Source of the DNA: F23-D06 sp963620035
GTDB lineage: Bacteria > Bacteroidota > Bacteroidia > Bacteroidales > WCHB1-69
Direction: 5' to 3'
Assembly: GCA_963620035.1 (NCBI GenBank)
Contig: CAVEXN010000013.1
Location: 1-59,758, forward strand
DNA: 59,758 nucleotides
Shown: positions 1-9,251 of the stretch, piece by piece
How the letters are laid out: every line of letters starts with the position of its first letter
Numbering within the stretch: the first letter of the stretch is position 1
Program-made: the position numbers and the translations under genes
The notes under the pieces: generated by a model
What the model saw: only the letters and a program-made list of their open reading frames with translations
The model's database searches: none
What the model was told of the DNA's origin: nothing

Positions 1-195
1 CAGATTATGTTTAACGAACCTCGCATAGTCTGAAGGTAAGGTGTAAAAAAGTTAAAAATAGAGGTTCACGCAAATGACAGTAGTTTGTAATTACTCCGGG
101 GAATCGTCAGGAAACAGAAACTATACAGTATCAAATTGAATGTCAGTTTGGTACATAATCACTTCCGTTTCGGAAGACAGGATGATCTCTTCCGG
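1..195. other. left-edge intergenic stretch
   Basis: AT-rich sequence downstream of the minus-strand TonB receptor. A small inverted repeat (CTTCCG, 3-base loop, CGGAAG; 162-176) lies about 20 bases past the receptor stop but has no T tract on the minus strand, so it is at best a weak terminator. I see no gene here. Confidence 0.4.
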
Positions 196-2604
196 TCAGA
201 ATTTGAAATGATAGGTGAACGATGGGATAATCGGGAAGATGCAGACAGACTTAAGCACTCTTTTTGAGGTGTTGTTATCCAGGTCATACTCCATATCCAC
301 ATAATAGTAGAACGGGTTTTTGTAATTATAGACGTTGTAAATGCTGACCTCGAAAATGCTTTGGAAGCGTTCGCCATGCGGTTTTAAAAACTGGATGCCA
401 AGGTCCAGATGATGGAACGGCTTCATTCTGAAGTTGTTCTTTTCGCCGTAACTTTCCACATAGTATGAACTTGAGATGGGCTTGTGCAAGCAGAGCGTTT
501 CGAAGAGATATTCGCCCATGCCATAGTTGCCGTAGGCCACTGTGGGCAGTGTGACGGCATTGCCGGTGGCGAACGTCCACGAGAGTGACAGGTTGATTTT
601 GGCAGTCGGACTGTACATCAGCACAATGGAGACATCGTGGCGGCGGTCGTGGCGGGCATAGAAAGGCTTGCCGAAGTTGAGGTCGTCAAACTGCTGCCGG
701 GTCCACGAGAGAGTATAGCCTATCCATCCCGTGAACTTGCCCACTTCTTTCCGGACCAGAAACTCCATGCCGTAGGACCAACCCTGCCCCGAGGTTACGT
801 TGTCGCTCCAGCGGCTTTGAAAGTCGGTGTTGCCCATCCCTTCGTTCAACAGGTCTTCTATCAGGCTGGTGAAGAACGATGCCCCCTCCTTGTAGGCGAG
901 AATATGATTGCTTTTCTTGTAATACCCTTCTAGAGAGAAGGAGAGCCGCGGTTTTTTGAGGTCATAGTGCAGTCCCAGTGCCACTTGGTGAGAACGTTGC
1001 GGCCTTATGCGGTCGGTGACGGGCACCCAAAGGTCAGTGGGCAGTCCTATAGTGCTGGTGCTGAGCAGAATCATGCTTTGGCTCATTGTGGCGTAGGAGG
1101 CTTTAATGGCCAAGTCTTTGCGGATGTTGAAACTGGCAGAGAAGCGGGGCTCGGGCGAGACATAGGTTTTCCCTGACACGGTGAAGAAAGTAAGCCTCAG
1201 TCCGGGGTTGAGCCGCAGCCGTCCTTGTATGGTAATCTCATCTTCGGCGTACAGGGCGTACTCCAGCCCCAACTCCTTTTCGGCTTTCTGCAATATGGTT
1301 GTGTCTTCGGCAAAGGATATGGCGCTGGGGCGCGCCTCGTGGTAGGTGGTCAGGAAGCCGCCTTGTATGCGGTGACTGGCATTGGAAATATAGGTAACAT
1401 CGTATTTCAAGGTGTAGTCGCGGATGCCCGAATTGTAGGCCGAACGGTATTCGTAGCGGCTGTTGTCGGCGTTCGTCTGTGTTTCGTTTCCGTAGAATTT
1501 CATGGTATAGTCGTCGAAAACAAAAGAGAGGTTAGAGAAGATGCGATTGCTGAAAAGGTGATTCCAGCGTGCCGTAGCGGTAGCGTTTTGCCAGAAGAGT
1601 CCGCTGCTGCTTTTATAGTCGGAAGAGTCCAACTTGTCTTTCTGTTTGACGTAAAACTTGTCTCTCCCGAAGTAGGCGCTCACGAAGAGCCGGTCTTTGT
1701 CGCTGAGGTTATAGTTCAGTTTGGCATTGAAGTCATAGAAATAGTAGCCGGCGGTCATCCCGTCGGCGGTGAGCTTCATGACGGGTCGCATCAGCAAGTC
1801 GAGGTAGGTCGTGCGTGCGGAGACCATAAACGAGGATTTGCCTTTCACGATAGGGCCTTCGGCCATTGCGTGCGAGGCGATGATGCCGATTCCGCCCTCG
1901 CAGTGGTACGACTCTTTGTTGCCGTCTTTCATGTTGATTTCAATGACGGAGGAGAGCCGCCCGCCGTAGCGTGCCGGGAATCCGCCTTTTGTCAGTTCTA
2001 CCGATTTTATGGCATCGCCGTTGAAGATGGAGAAAAAGCCCAGCAGGTGACTGGCGTTATAGATGGTGGCCTCATCGAGGATGACGAGGTTCTGGTCCGC
2101 ACCGCCTCCGCGCACGTAGATGCCCGACGTGCCCTCTGTGCCCGACTGCACCCCGGGCATCAGCAGCAGCGTCTTGAAAACGTCTTTTTCCCCAAACAGT
2201 ATCGGGACGTTCTTCACCTCTTTGGCCGACAGGGTGATAGAACTCATCCGGGTCTCTTCGCTCAGCCTCCGTGCCGCCGTGATGTTGACCGACTGCAGTG
2301 TGTTTATGCGGTAGAGTTGTGCATTATAGCTGATGTCTTCTGCCTTGTCAATGAAGAGCGTGTCGTTGGCATAACCCAAAGTGGAAAACACCACGAACAG
2401 AGAATCTCGGAAAGGAAAGCTCAACGAGTAGAAACCGTAGGTGTTAGTGCTTGCCGACTTCTGCGAAATAGGCTCATAGACAATGCCTCCGGGTATGGTT
2501 TCCATGCTGCCTTTCTCATACAGGTATCCGCTCGCCGTGATGTTTTGGGCGGAAGACAGGCCGTAAAGGATAGTCAGGGTCAGGAATAAGAGAATCTTTC
2601 GCAT
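196..2604 (-). CDS. TonB-dependent receptor with N-terminal carboxypeptidase-regulatory-like domain
   Basis: Outer-membrane active transporter driven by TonB; substrate unknown. The 802-residue protein starts with a signal peptide (about residues 1-19, ending SSAQ). A CarboxypepD_reg-like beta-sandwich follows (about 20-105, with the typical NTYGFYSL turn), then a plug domain (about 120-225, containing YVRGGGADQNLVILDEA and GGFPARYGGRLSSV), then a long beta barrel. The last residues, ending YHFKF, fit the aromatic C-terminus of outer-membrane barrels. No SusD-like lipoprotein gene is next to it, so it is not a classical SusCD pair. Long antisense frames inside it are shadows. The family is sure; the ligand cannot be told. 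Confidence 0.93.
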   Translation of the reverse strand: MRKILLFLTLTILYGLSSAQNITASGYLYEKGSMETIPGGIVYEPISQKSASTNTYGFYSLSFPFRDSLFVVFSTLGYANDTLFIDKAEDISYNAQLYRINTLQSVNITAARRLSEETRMSSITLSAKEVKNVPILFGEKDVFKTLLLMPGVQSGTEGTSGIYVRGGGADQNLVILDEATIYNASHLLGFFSIFNGDAIKSVELTKGGFPARYGGRLSSVIEINMKDGNKESYHCEGGIGIIASHAMAEGPIVKGKSSFMVSARTTYLDLLMRPVMKLTADGMTAGYYFYDFNAKLNYNLSDKDRLFVSAYFGRDKFYVKQKDKLDSSDYKSSSGLFWQNATATARWNHLFSNRIFSNLSFVFDDYTMKFYGNETQTNADNSRYEYRSAYNSGIRDYTLKYDVTYISNASHRIQGGFLTTYHEARPSAISFAEDTTILQKAEKELGLEYALYAEDEITIQGRLRLNPGLRLTFFTVSGKTYVSPEPRFSASFNIRKDLAIKASYATMSQSMILLSTSTIGLPTDLWVPVTDRIRPQRSHQVALGLHYDLKKPRLSFSLEGYYKKSNHILAYKEGASFFTSLIEDLLNEGMGNTDFQSRWSDNVTSGQGWSYGMEFLVRKEVGKFTGWIGYTLSWTRQQFDDLNFGKPFYARHDRRHDVSIVLMYSPTAKINLSLSWTFATGNAVTLPTVAYGNYGMGEYLFETLCLHKPISSSYYVESYGEKNNFRMKPFHHLDLGIQFLKPHGERFQSIFEVSIYNVYNYKNPFYYYVDMEYDLDNNTSKRVLKSVCIFPIIPSFTYHFKF

Positions 2605-2654
2605 CGTATTTTCAATAAAAAGCAGTTCATAGTCACATACAGGAACTACGGCGG

Positions 2655-2662
2655 CAAAGATA
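2655..2662 (-). promoter_or_regulatory. -7 box of the TonB receptor gene
   Basis: Minus-strand TATCTTTG fits the Bacteroidota -7 consensus TAnnTTTG and lies about 50 bases before the receptor start. No clear -33 TTTG at the right spacing. Confidence 0.5.
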
Positions 2663-2725
2663 CGGGTTCATCCAAAACGCCCGTCCGCCACTTGGGAGAA
2701 AAACTGACAAACGGGGTAAAAAAAA

Positions 2726-2760
2726 GAGGGTCGGAGAAAAACATTTTTTCTCCGACCCTC
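2726..2760 (-). terminator. intrinsic terminator after the C1 peptidase gene
   Basis: Perfect 16-bp inverted repeat (arms 2726-2741 and 2745-2760, 3-base loop), with an A/T-rich stem base and a run of T on the minus strand just after it. It sits 35 bases past the minus-strand peptidase stop. Confidence 0.85.
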
Positions 2761-2795
2761 TTTCCGCATCTTGCGGGTGCAGGATGGCGGCATTG

Positions 2796-4019
2796 TTATT
2801 TGATGCCGAGTTTCTTCTTGATGTCTTTCGGGATGGCGTCTTTGTGAACCACGATATTCATCGTTTTGTAGCGGGCAAATGCCTTTGAAGCGTAAAACAT
2901 GCCGTGATACTCGCCATAGTCGCCCCAACTGTTCTTAACCATATAGTACTCGTTGCCGGTCTGGTCGGTAGCCTTGCCGTATATCAGCATGCCGTGGTCA
3001 TCGGTGGTTTCCCAGTTGTCGTAAGCCACCTGACGTTCTTCTTGGGTGACCCAGCGTTGCGGGGTCGGGTGCTTGGCGGCCTCGTCCTGAATCTGCTGTG
3101 CGCTCATGCCGGTCCAGTGTGCCATGTCGCTGCCGATCATAGCAGAGGCTTTTGTCTCAGGAAGTACACAGAAACCTTTGCGAACGCCCATTCTGAAACC
3201 TTTTTCGCTCACGTCTGAACCCCAGGCGACCGTGTAGCCGTTGTCGATGGCATAGTCGAAAATCTGCATCATCTCATCCAGCGGCACGTTGTAGCATTGC
3301 GACCAACGCCAGTTGTCCTGGATCTCCAGTACGAATTTCTCGTAGAAAGGATGGTGCGTGTAGGAGGTGATGGAGATGTAGTCGTCGGCATTCAGCCCCA
3401 AAGACTCGTAGAAAGACTTGGGCGTATATTCTTTTCCGTTGTAAGTGAACTTCTCGGGAGCCGTGCCCAGATAGACATCGTGGACGGCAGCGATGGCGTT
3501 AAGGCAGAGCAACTCGTTGTTGGCGTTAGTCTGGAGCTGTTTCTGGTCGCCTTTGGCAACGGCTTTCACCATGGCATCCGTCAGGGCGGAAAGTTCGCTG
3601 TGGTCAGACAGCGTGTCGCCGTAAGCTGTGCCGGGACGCATCTCGCTTTCCGGCATCAGACCGAAATGCTTCATACCGTAGATTACGTCATAGAAAGAGC
3701 CTCCTTGGGAGAACGAAACGTCGCCGTGGGTGCGGATGGCAGCCTTGGCCCTGTCGTTGTAGGTGTTGGAAACGATATACATCTCCGACAGGTCATATTC
3801 GCCCTTTCCCATCCGAAGCAGTTCGGCCTCAATGAAACCTAACCCGGAGTAGCACCAGCAGGTACCGGCACGGTTTTGGTCTTTCACAGAAGTGATAGGG
3901 TTCTCTTTGACAACCTTGAATACATAGCCTTCCTCTTTTTTAGAGGTGTCGCTCTCCTGTGCGAAAGCGAAATTGCCGCACAGAAGGCACATCATCAAAA
4001 TGGTACTTAATTTTTTCAT
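2796..4019 (-). CDS. C1 family papain-like peptidase (aminopeptidase C / bleomycin hydrolase type)
   Basis: Predicted exported cysteine aminopeptidase of 407 residues. A signal peptide covers about residues 1-20 (ending NFAFAQ). The papain-fold active site is visible: the oxyanion-hole glutamine and nucleophile in DQNRAGTCWCYS (about residues 48-59), the histidine in TTDDHGMLIYG (about 340-350), and the asparagine in MVKNSWGDYG (about 362-371). Length and motif order match the bleomycin-hydrolase/PepC group common in Bacteroidales, where exported forms probably trim peptides in the periplasm. It is a single-gene unit with its own -7 box and a strong terminator. Confidence 0.92.
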   Translation of the reverse strand: MKKLSTILMMCLLCGNFAFAQESDTSKKEEGYVFKVVKENPITSVKDQNRAGTCWCYSGLGFIEAELLRMGKGEYDLSEMYIVSNTYNDRAKAAIRTHGDVSFSQGGSFYDVIYGMKHFGLMPESEMRPGTAYGDTLSDHSELSALTDAMVKAVAKGDQKQLQTNANNELLCLNAIAAVHDVYLGTAPEKFTYNGKEYTPKSFYESLGLNADDYISITSYTHHPFYEKFVLEIQDNWRWSQCYNVPLDEMMQIFDYAIDNGYTVAWGSDVSEKGFRMGVRKGFCVLPETKASAMIGSDMAHWTGMSAQQIQDEAAKHPTPQRWVTQEERQVAYDNWETTDDHGMLIYGKATDQTGNEYYMVKNSWGDYGEYHGMFYASKAFARYKTMNIVVHKDAIPKDIKKKLGIK

Positions 4020-4071
4020 TGTTATTATAACAGTTTAAGTTTAAAGTTGAATTTTTATCCAAATCAAGCGG

Positions 4072-4079
4072 CAAAGATA
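4072..4079 (-). promoter_or_regulatory. -7 box of the C1 peptidase gene
   Basis: Minus-strand TATCTTTG, about 53 bases before the start codon, divergent from the radA promoter. A TTTTGAT lies further upstream than the usual -33 spacing. Confidence 0.5.
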
Positions 4080-4140
4080 GTTTTTTTTTTGAATAGATAC
4101 ATCAAAATTGCGGCAGCCGTGTACCGGTTCTTTGTGAAAG

Positions 4141-4170
4141 TTTGCGACTCGTCTTTTTATGCTATCTTTG
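4141..4170 (+). promoter_or_regulatory. promoter of radA-rseC
   Basis: TTTG (4141-4144), an 18-base spacer and TATCTTTG (4163-4170): a near-consensus -33/-7 pair of the Bacteroidota housekeeping sigma factor. The radA ATG is 55 bases downstream. Confidence 0.7.
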
Positions 4171-4224
4171 CGCTTCGTTGGAAGAGGGGGCAGGTAGATT
4201 ATCTTTTTTCAGATTAACAAGAGT

Positions 4225-5595
4225 ATGGCAAAAAGCAAAACACGTTATTTCTGCCGCAACTGCGGGGCGCAGTCGGCGCAATGGATGGGCAAATGCCCGT
4301 CGTGCGGAGAGTGGAACACCTTTGAGGAGGAGGTGTTGGTGCGCGAGGAGAAGCCTGCCCCCGGAAGGGCGTATATGCCCGTTACGGCAAGCGTGCCGAA
4401 GCCTATCGACGAGGTGTCGCTGACGCAGATGCCGCGGATCACGACAGGCTTTGCCGAGTTCGACAATGTGTTGGGCGGTGGCATTGTGCCTGGCTCTATC
4501 ATCCTGCTTGGCGGCGAGCCGGGCATCGGAAAGTCAACGCTGCTGCTGCAGATGGCGCTGCACATCCGCCGGGGAAAGGTGCTGTATGTCTCAGGCGAGG
4601 AGAGCGAGGCGCAACTCAAGATGCGCGCCGCACGCCTCTCTGAAGAGGAAACACCGGGCTGCTATGTGCTCACCGAAACAAATACGCAGCAGATAATGAA
4701 ACACATTGAAGCCCTGAAACCAGACATTGTGATTGTGGACTCTATCCAGACGATGCAGAGCAGCCTGCTCGACTCCGCCGCCGGCTCTATCTCACAACTC
4801 AAGGAGTGCGCCGCCGAATACCAGCATCTGGCCAAGACTTCTGCAGTCCCCGTCTTTCTCATCGGCCATATCACCAAAGACGGCACGTTGGCAGGACCTA
4901 AACTGCTGGAACATATAGTAGATACGGTGCTGCAGTTTGAGGGAGACCAACATTACGGATACCGCATCGTGCGCTGTGTCAAGAACCGCTTCGGATCTAC
5001 GTCGGAGATGGGCATCTTTGAGATGACGCGCAGTGGCCTCAAGGAGATCCGCAACCCTTCGGAGATTCTGCTCTCGCAACACGATGAGTCCTATAGCGGC
5101 AATGCCGTGGCCTCCATCCTCGAAGGCAACCGCCCGATGATGATTGAGACGCAGGCTCTGGTGAGCACCGCTGTCTATGGCGTTCCGCAACGTTCTGCTA
5201 CGGGCTACGACATCCGGCGCATGAATATGCTGCTGGCCGTGCTCGAAAAGCGATGCCGCTTCAAACTCGGGGCCAAGGACGTGTTCCTTAATATCGCAGG
5301 CGGCATTAAGGTGGACGACCCCGCCATCAACCTTGCAGTTGTGGCGGCAGTGCTCTCGTCTGCTGCCGACATAGCCATCGATTCCAAAACCTGCTTTGCC
5401 GGCGAGATGGGACTGAGCGGCGAGGTGCGCCCCGTGACCCGCATTACCCAAAGACTGTCGGAGGCCGCCAAACTGGGATTCTCCCGCATGTTTGTGTCCA
5501 AATACAATCTCAAAGGTGTAAATGCCGCCGACTATGACATCAAAATTGTGCCTATAACCAAGATAGAGGAGATGTTTCGTCTGCTCTTTGAATAA
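4225..5595 (+). CDS. radA: DNA repair protein RadA
   Basis: Cytoplasmic RecA-like ATPase that promotes branch migration in recombinational repair. The 456-residue protein shows all family landmarks: an N-terminal C4 zinc finger (Cys10, 13, 24, 27), Walker A GGEPGIGKST (about 96-105), Walker B VIVDSIQTM (about 171-179), the RadA-specific KNRFGS motif (about 253-258), and a C-terminal Lon-like domain with GEMGLSGEVRPV. It is followed after 14 bases by rseC, probably co-transcribed. The ATG is well placed behind a consensus promoter. Confidence 0.97.
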   Translation: MAKSKTRYFCRNCGAQSAQWMGKCPSCGEWNTFEEEVLVREEKPAPGRAYMPVTASVPKPIDEVSLTQMPRITTGFAEFDNVLGGGIVPGSIILLGGEPGIGKSTLLLQMALHIRRGKVLYVSGEESEAQLKMRAARLSEEETPGCYVLTETNTQQIMKHIEALKPDIVIVDSIQTMQSSLLDSAAGSISQLKECAAEYQHLAKTSAVPVFLIGHITKDGTLAGPKLLEHIVDTVLQFEGDQHYGYRIVRCVKNRFGSTSEMGIFEMTRSGLKEIRNPSEILLSQHDESYSGNAVASILEGNRPMMIETQALVSTAVYGVPQRSATGYDIRRMNMLLAVLEKRCRFKLGAKDVFLNIAGGIKVDDPAINLAVVAAVLSSAADIAIDSKTCFAGEMGLSGEVRPVTRITQRLSEAAKLGFSRMFVSKYNLKGVNAADYDIKIVPITKIEEMFRLLFE

Positions 5596-5609
5596 ATATT
5601 TGAACAATT

Positions 5610-6038
5610 ATGGAAGAAGATACGATTTGCAAAGAAGGGATTGTGCGTTCCGTTAACGGCGAGGATGTCGAGGTTGAAATCATCGTGCAGTCGGCATGCA
5701 GCGAGTGCCATGCCAAGAGCATCTGTATGCCCTCCGACAAAAGGAAGGAAACGGTGACAGCCAAGAATGTTCATCGTATCGCGCTCAACACGGGAGACAA
5801 GGTGCAGCTGGCGATGAAGACCTCCTCGGGCAACAAGGCGGTGCTGTGGGCCTATATCCTGCCGTTTGTCGTGCTGATGGCGGCACTGTACGGCATGTAC
5901 GCTATTACGCAGAATGAACTCCATAGCGTGATTGTAAGTCTGTGCCTGGTCGTGGTCTACTACGTTGCATTGAAAAAGAGAAACCGGAAATTTGAAAAAG
6001 AGTTTCAACTCCACATAAAATCAAAACTCCCGCAATAG
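5610..6038 (+). CDS. rseC: RseC/MucC-family membrane protein
   Basis: Small inner-membrane protein of 142 residues. The cytoplasmic N-terminal part carries a cysteine cluster (Cys30, Cys33, Cys39 in SACSECHAKSIC) like the redox-active N-terminus of RseC. Two transmembrane helices follow (about 74-96 and 102-120) and then a basic tail (KKRNRKFEKEF). In other bacteria RseC family members modulate sigma-E signalling or SoxR reduction. In Bacteroidota, where the gene often sits near Rnf genes, the role is less clear; no rnf genes are next to it here. The name is by family only. Confidence 0.85.
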   Translation: MEEDTICKEGIVRSVNGEDVEVEIIVQSACSECHAKSICMPSDKRKETVTAKNVHRIALNTGDKVQLAMKTSSGNKAVLWAYILPFVVLMAALYGMYAITQNELHSVIVSLCLVVVYYVALKKRNRKFEKEFQLHIKSKLPQ

Positions 6039-6048
6039 CCTTTTTTGC

Positions 6049-6056
6049 TACTTTTG
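6049..6056 (+). promoter_or_regulatory. -7 box upstream of the 6069-10832 gene run
   Basis: TACTTTTG fits TAnnTTTG, 13 bases before the ATG at 6069. It supports that ATG over the upstream in-frame TTG at 6045, which would overlap the promoter. Confidence 0.55.
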
Positions 6057-6068
6057 CACGTTATAAAA

Positions 6069-6320
6069 ATGGACTTTCAGAACGCTATGGAAAATAGAGA
6101 CCGCTTTCACGAAATCGGCGACAAGCTGTATGCTGCCGCCAAAGAATACCTTGCCCACCATACCCAATATCCGACGGATGTGGTGATGGCAGTATGTTGG
6201 GACACCCTCGACATCCAGATGGACAGCCCCGATAAAATCGATGCTGCCTATACGCAATATTCGATGGCCGACTTTATCAGAATAAATGAGCAGGGGCTTT
6301 ACGAACCGATTGTCTATTAG
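6069..6320 (+). CDS. small conserved-looking hypothetical protein
   Basis: About 83 residues, acidic, no signal peptide or membrane segment. It contains AVCWDTLDIQMDSPDKIDAA, and its composition and codon use are those of a real gene. It lies between a promoter-like -7 box and the GH3/serine-hydrolase gene, with nine bases to the latter's ATG, so it is likely the first gene of that transcript. I do not recognise the family. The start at 6069 is chosen because the earlier in-frame TTG lies before the promoter. Confidence 0.6.
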   Translation: MDFQNAMENRDRFHEIGDKLYAAAKEYLAHHTQYPTDVVMAVCWDTLDIQMDSPDKIDAAYTQYSMADFIRINEQGLYEPIVY

Positions 6321-6329
6321 GCATTGCAG

Positions 6330-9236
6330 ATGAAGAGATTTTTCTTGTTTCTGTTACTTGCCGGCATCTCGCTCGGGCTGTCCGTCAGGACGGTTTGCGC
6401 ACAGAGCCGGGTGGATACGCTGTTGGCGAATATGTCGCTGGAGGAGCGCATCGCACAACTGCTGATTGTTAGGGTCAGTTCTACGGGTTCAGAGGCCGAC
6501 ATCCGAAAGTCGGTTGACAACATTGCCAAATACCGCCCGGGTGGGGTATGTTTCTTCAAAGGCACGCCGTTGCGGGAGGCTTCCGTCACAAACAGGATGC
6601 AGGCCGCCAGCAAGATTCCGCTCATTGTCTCCATTGACGGCGAGTGGGGCATCGCAATGCGTCTTGACAGTTGCGTCTCTTTCCCGCGGCAGATGACGAT
6701 GGGGGCACTCTCCCCGAAGAATGACTCGCTCATTTACCGAATGGGTCTTGAAGTTGCCGCCCAATGCCGTGCCATTGGCGTGAACCTCAACTTTGCCCCT
6801 TGCGTGGACATCAACAACAATGCCCGCAACCCCGTCATCAACAGCCGCTCTTTCGGCGAGAACCGCGAACGGGTGACAGAGAAGGCGGCTCTTTATCTCA
6901 AAGGTATGCAGGACGGTGGCATCACCGGCTGTATCAAGCACTTCCCGGGGCACGGCGACACCGAAACAGATTCCCATATCGGCCTTCCCTCCATCAAAAA
7001 AAGCCGCATCGAACTCGATGAGATGGAACTCTATCCTTTCAGAAATCTCATCAGCAGCCAAGAGGTGGATATGGTGATGGTGGGACACCTGAATGTGCCC
7101 GCGTTGGATTCCGCCGACGGCTCCGTATCGTCACTGTCGTTCGCTACCGTGTCTGAACTGCTGAAACGGGAATATGGCTATACGGGCCTTGTTGTCACCG
7201 ATGGGCTTGAAATGCAGGGCGTACGCAGACAAGCGCGCGGCGACGGTGAGGCAGAGGTACGCGCCCTGCTGGCCGGCGTCGATCTGCTACTCCTTCCGGG
7301 CTCTACAGAAACGGTGGTGCAAACGATTAAAAAGAACGTTTTGGAGGGACTCATCCCCGAAGAACTCATCAATGAACGCTGCCGCCGCGTGCTGCAGTTC
7401 AAAGAGGATAAAGGAATCCTTGACTATGCCCCCGTTGACCTTAAGAAAGTATCGTCCAACGTGAACGCACCCCATGCCGTGCATGTGTGCCAAGAGATTG
7501 AACGAAAGGCCGTAACGCTCCTTAAAAACGAGCATAATACACTTCCGCTCGTACGCAAACCAAACGACACGCTCGCCTCCGACAGCATTGTGCTCCTTTG
7601 TGTAGGACGTGAGGAATATCAGTCAGAATACCGCAAACTTGCCGATATGTACGGGTTGGTTTACAGATATATCCCAGGCAAGAAAGAGAAAGAAATTCCC
7701 AGCCGCCTCATTGATGCCGTACTGCCCTACAGCCGTGTCATAGTGGCGTTTGGAGCCTCTAACCAGCTGGCAAGTCGGCAGTATGGCGTTGACGCCGGCA
7801 TTGTGTCACTGCTCAACAGCCTTTCCCACTCCAAAAGGACGGTCATGCTCCATCTCGGCAACCCGTACGCCCTCGACTATCTTGGCACGTCCGGAAACTA
7901 CGAAGCACTGCTCGTCACCTACCAGTCCACCCCCAACAGCGTGCAGGCCGCCTTGCAGGTCTGTTTCGGACAACGCGATGCCGAGGGAATGCTGCCCGTG
8001 TCTAACAACGAATACCCAAGTGGCGCAGGTATTGTTCCTGATGAAAATGACGAGAACTTTTCCGCCCTGCCTGACAGCATCACCGCCCGTCTCGACACGA
8101 TGTTTTCCGGCGCATGCCGCAACCACATATTCCCCGGCTGCGAGGTGGTGGCTTTGCAGGACGGAAATGTCTTGTACCGAAAATGCTTTGGATACTATAC
8201 CTACGACCGCCAAGACAAGGTGACGATGCAGACGATGTACGATGTGGCCTCGCTGACGAAAGTAGCCGCCACAACGCTGGCCGTAATGAAACTCTATGAT
8301 GAAAAGAGACTTCGCCTTTCCGATGCCGCCGCAAAATACCTCCCCTATCTGCACGGAACCGACAAGGCGCATATCACCATCTCGGAACTGCTTACCCACA
8401 CCTCCGGACTGCCCGCTTTCATCCCGTTCTACAAAGACATACAAGGCAACGAATCATTCCTCCGCCGATACAAAACCCCTACGTTTGATGTCAAGGTTGC
8501 CGACAATTTGTATCTCCGGAACGACTATCCCGACACGATGCGTCAACGGATTGCCGATTGTCGCCTCGGACACCGGCAGTATGTTTACAGCGATCTCAAC
8601 TTCTTATTGCTCAAAGAAATAGTGGAAAAGATAACGGAGATGCCAATGGATGCCTATCTTAATGAGAATTATTACAGCAAAATGGGACTGGCACGCACCG
8701 GTTTCAATCCGCTGTCGCACGGCTACTCCAAGTCGGACATCGCGCCTACAGAGAAGGACACCTCGTTCCGCCAACAGGTAGTGCAAGGCTATGTGCATGA
8801 CCAGACCGCCGCGCTATTCTACGGCAATGCCGGCAATGCCGGTCTCTTCACGACGGCGGACGATATGGCTGCCATCTTTGAGATGTTGCTCAATGGCGGC
8901 ACGTACAACGGACAGCGCTATCTTTCCGGAGAGACGGTGAAACTGTTCACTTCGGCGCACGAACAACACGGCTGCAAGGTGCGTGGGCTGGGCTTCTACA
9001 CACCCAAACACCGGGGTGCATCCTCGATAGTGCCAGCCGATGCCGGCAACCGGATCTTCGGACATCAAGGCTTTACCGGCACCGTGGCCTGGTGCGACCC
9101 CGACAGCCGCCTTGTCTTTGTGTTCCTCTCCAACCGCATCTATCCCGATTGTTACCCGAACAGGCTGTCTGAAAGCCGAATACGGCTGCTTGCCCATGAG
9201 TTGATATACGAAGCCATAAATAACGACAATCATTAA
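6330..9236 (+). CDS. GH3 beta-N-acetylhexosaminidase-like / class C serine hydrolase fusion
   Basis: Exported protein of 968 residues with two enzyme domains. After a signal peptide (about 1-25, ending TVCAQ) comes a glycoside hydrolase 3 domain of NagZ type, with KHFPGHG and the following DTETDSH loop at about 202-215 and the nucleophile motif VVTDGLEM at about 286-293. A linker resembling the GH3 C-terminal domain follows (about 360-570). The C-terminal part is a beta-lactamase/penicillin-binding-like serine hydrolase: SLTK near 641, HTSG near 689, YSDLN near 752, and HQGFTGT near 912 in place of KTG. The two halves suggest peptidoglycan or muropeptide processing in the periplasm. ATG 6330 is preferred to an in-frame TTG at 6324 because it gives a clean signal peptide. 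Such fusions occur in Bacteroidota. Confidence 0.9.
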   Translation: MKRFFLFLLLAGISLGLSVRTVCAQSRVDTLLANMSLEERIAQLLIVRVSSTGSEADIRKSVDNIAKYRPGGVCFFKGTPLREASVTNRMQAASKIPLIVSIDGEWGIAMRLDSCVSFPRQMTMGALSPKNDSLIYRMGLEVAAQCRAIGVNLNFAPCVDINNNARNPVINSRSFGENRERVTEKAALYLKGMQDGGITGCIKHFPGHGDTETDSHIGLPSIKKSRIELDEMELYPFRNLISSQEVDMVMVGHLNVPALDSADGSVSSLSFATVSELLKREYGYTGLVVTDGLEMQGVRRQARGDGEAEVRALLAGVDLLLLPGSTETVVQTIKKNVLEGLIPEELINERCRRVLQFKEDKGILDYAPVDLKKVSSNVNAPHAVHVCQEIERKAVTLLKNEHNTLPLVRKPNDTLASDSIVLLCVGREEYQSEYRKLADMYGLVYRYIPGKKEKEIPSRLIDAVLPYSRVIVAFGASNQLASRQYGVDAGIVSLLNSLSHSKRTVMLHLGNPYALDYLGTSGNYEALLVTYQSTPNSVQAALQVCFGQRDAEGMLPVSNNEYPSGAGIVPDENDENFSALPDSITARLDTMFSGACRNHIFPGCEVVALQDGNVLYRKCFGYYTYDRQDKVTMQTMYDVASLTKVAATTLAVMKLYDEKRLRLSDAAAKYLPYLHGTDKAHITISELLTHTSGLPAFIPFYKDIQGNESFLRRYKTPTFDVKVADNLYLRNDYPDTMRQRIADCRLGHRQYVYSDLNFLLLKEIVEKITEMPMDAYLNENYYSKMGLARTGFNPLSHGYSKSDIAPTEKDTSFRQQVVQGYVHDQTAALFYGNAGNAGLFTTADDMAAIFEMLLNGGTYNGQRYLSGETVKLFTSAHEQHGCKVRGLGFYTPKHRGASSIVPADAGNRIFGHQGFTGTVAWCDPDSRLVFVFLSNRIYPDCYPNRLSESRIRLLAHELIYEAINNDNH

Positions 9237-9251
9237 CCCCAAACATAAACC

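Noticed and set aside
162..176. Hairpin CTTCCG-TTT-CGGAAG as terminator
   Set aside because: Stem is short and lacks a T tract on the minus strand; noted only within the left-edge entry.
1225..2589. 454-codon open frame on the plus strand
   Set aside because: Antisense to the TonB receptor; no family content and composition of a mirrored coding frame.
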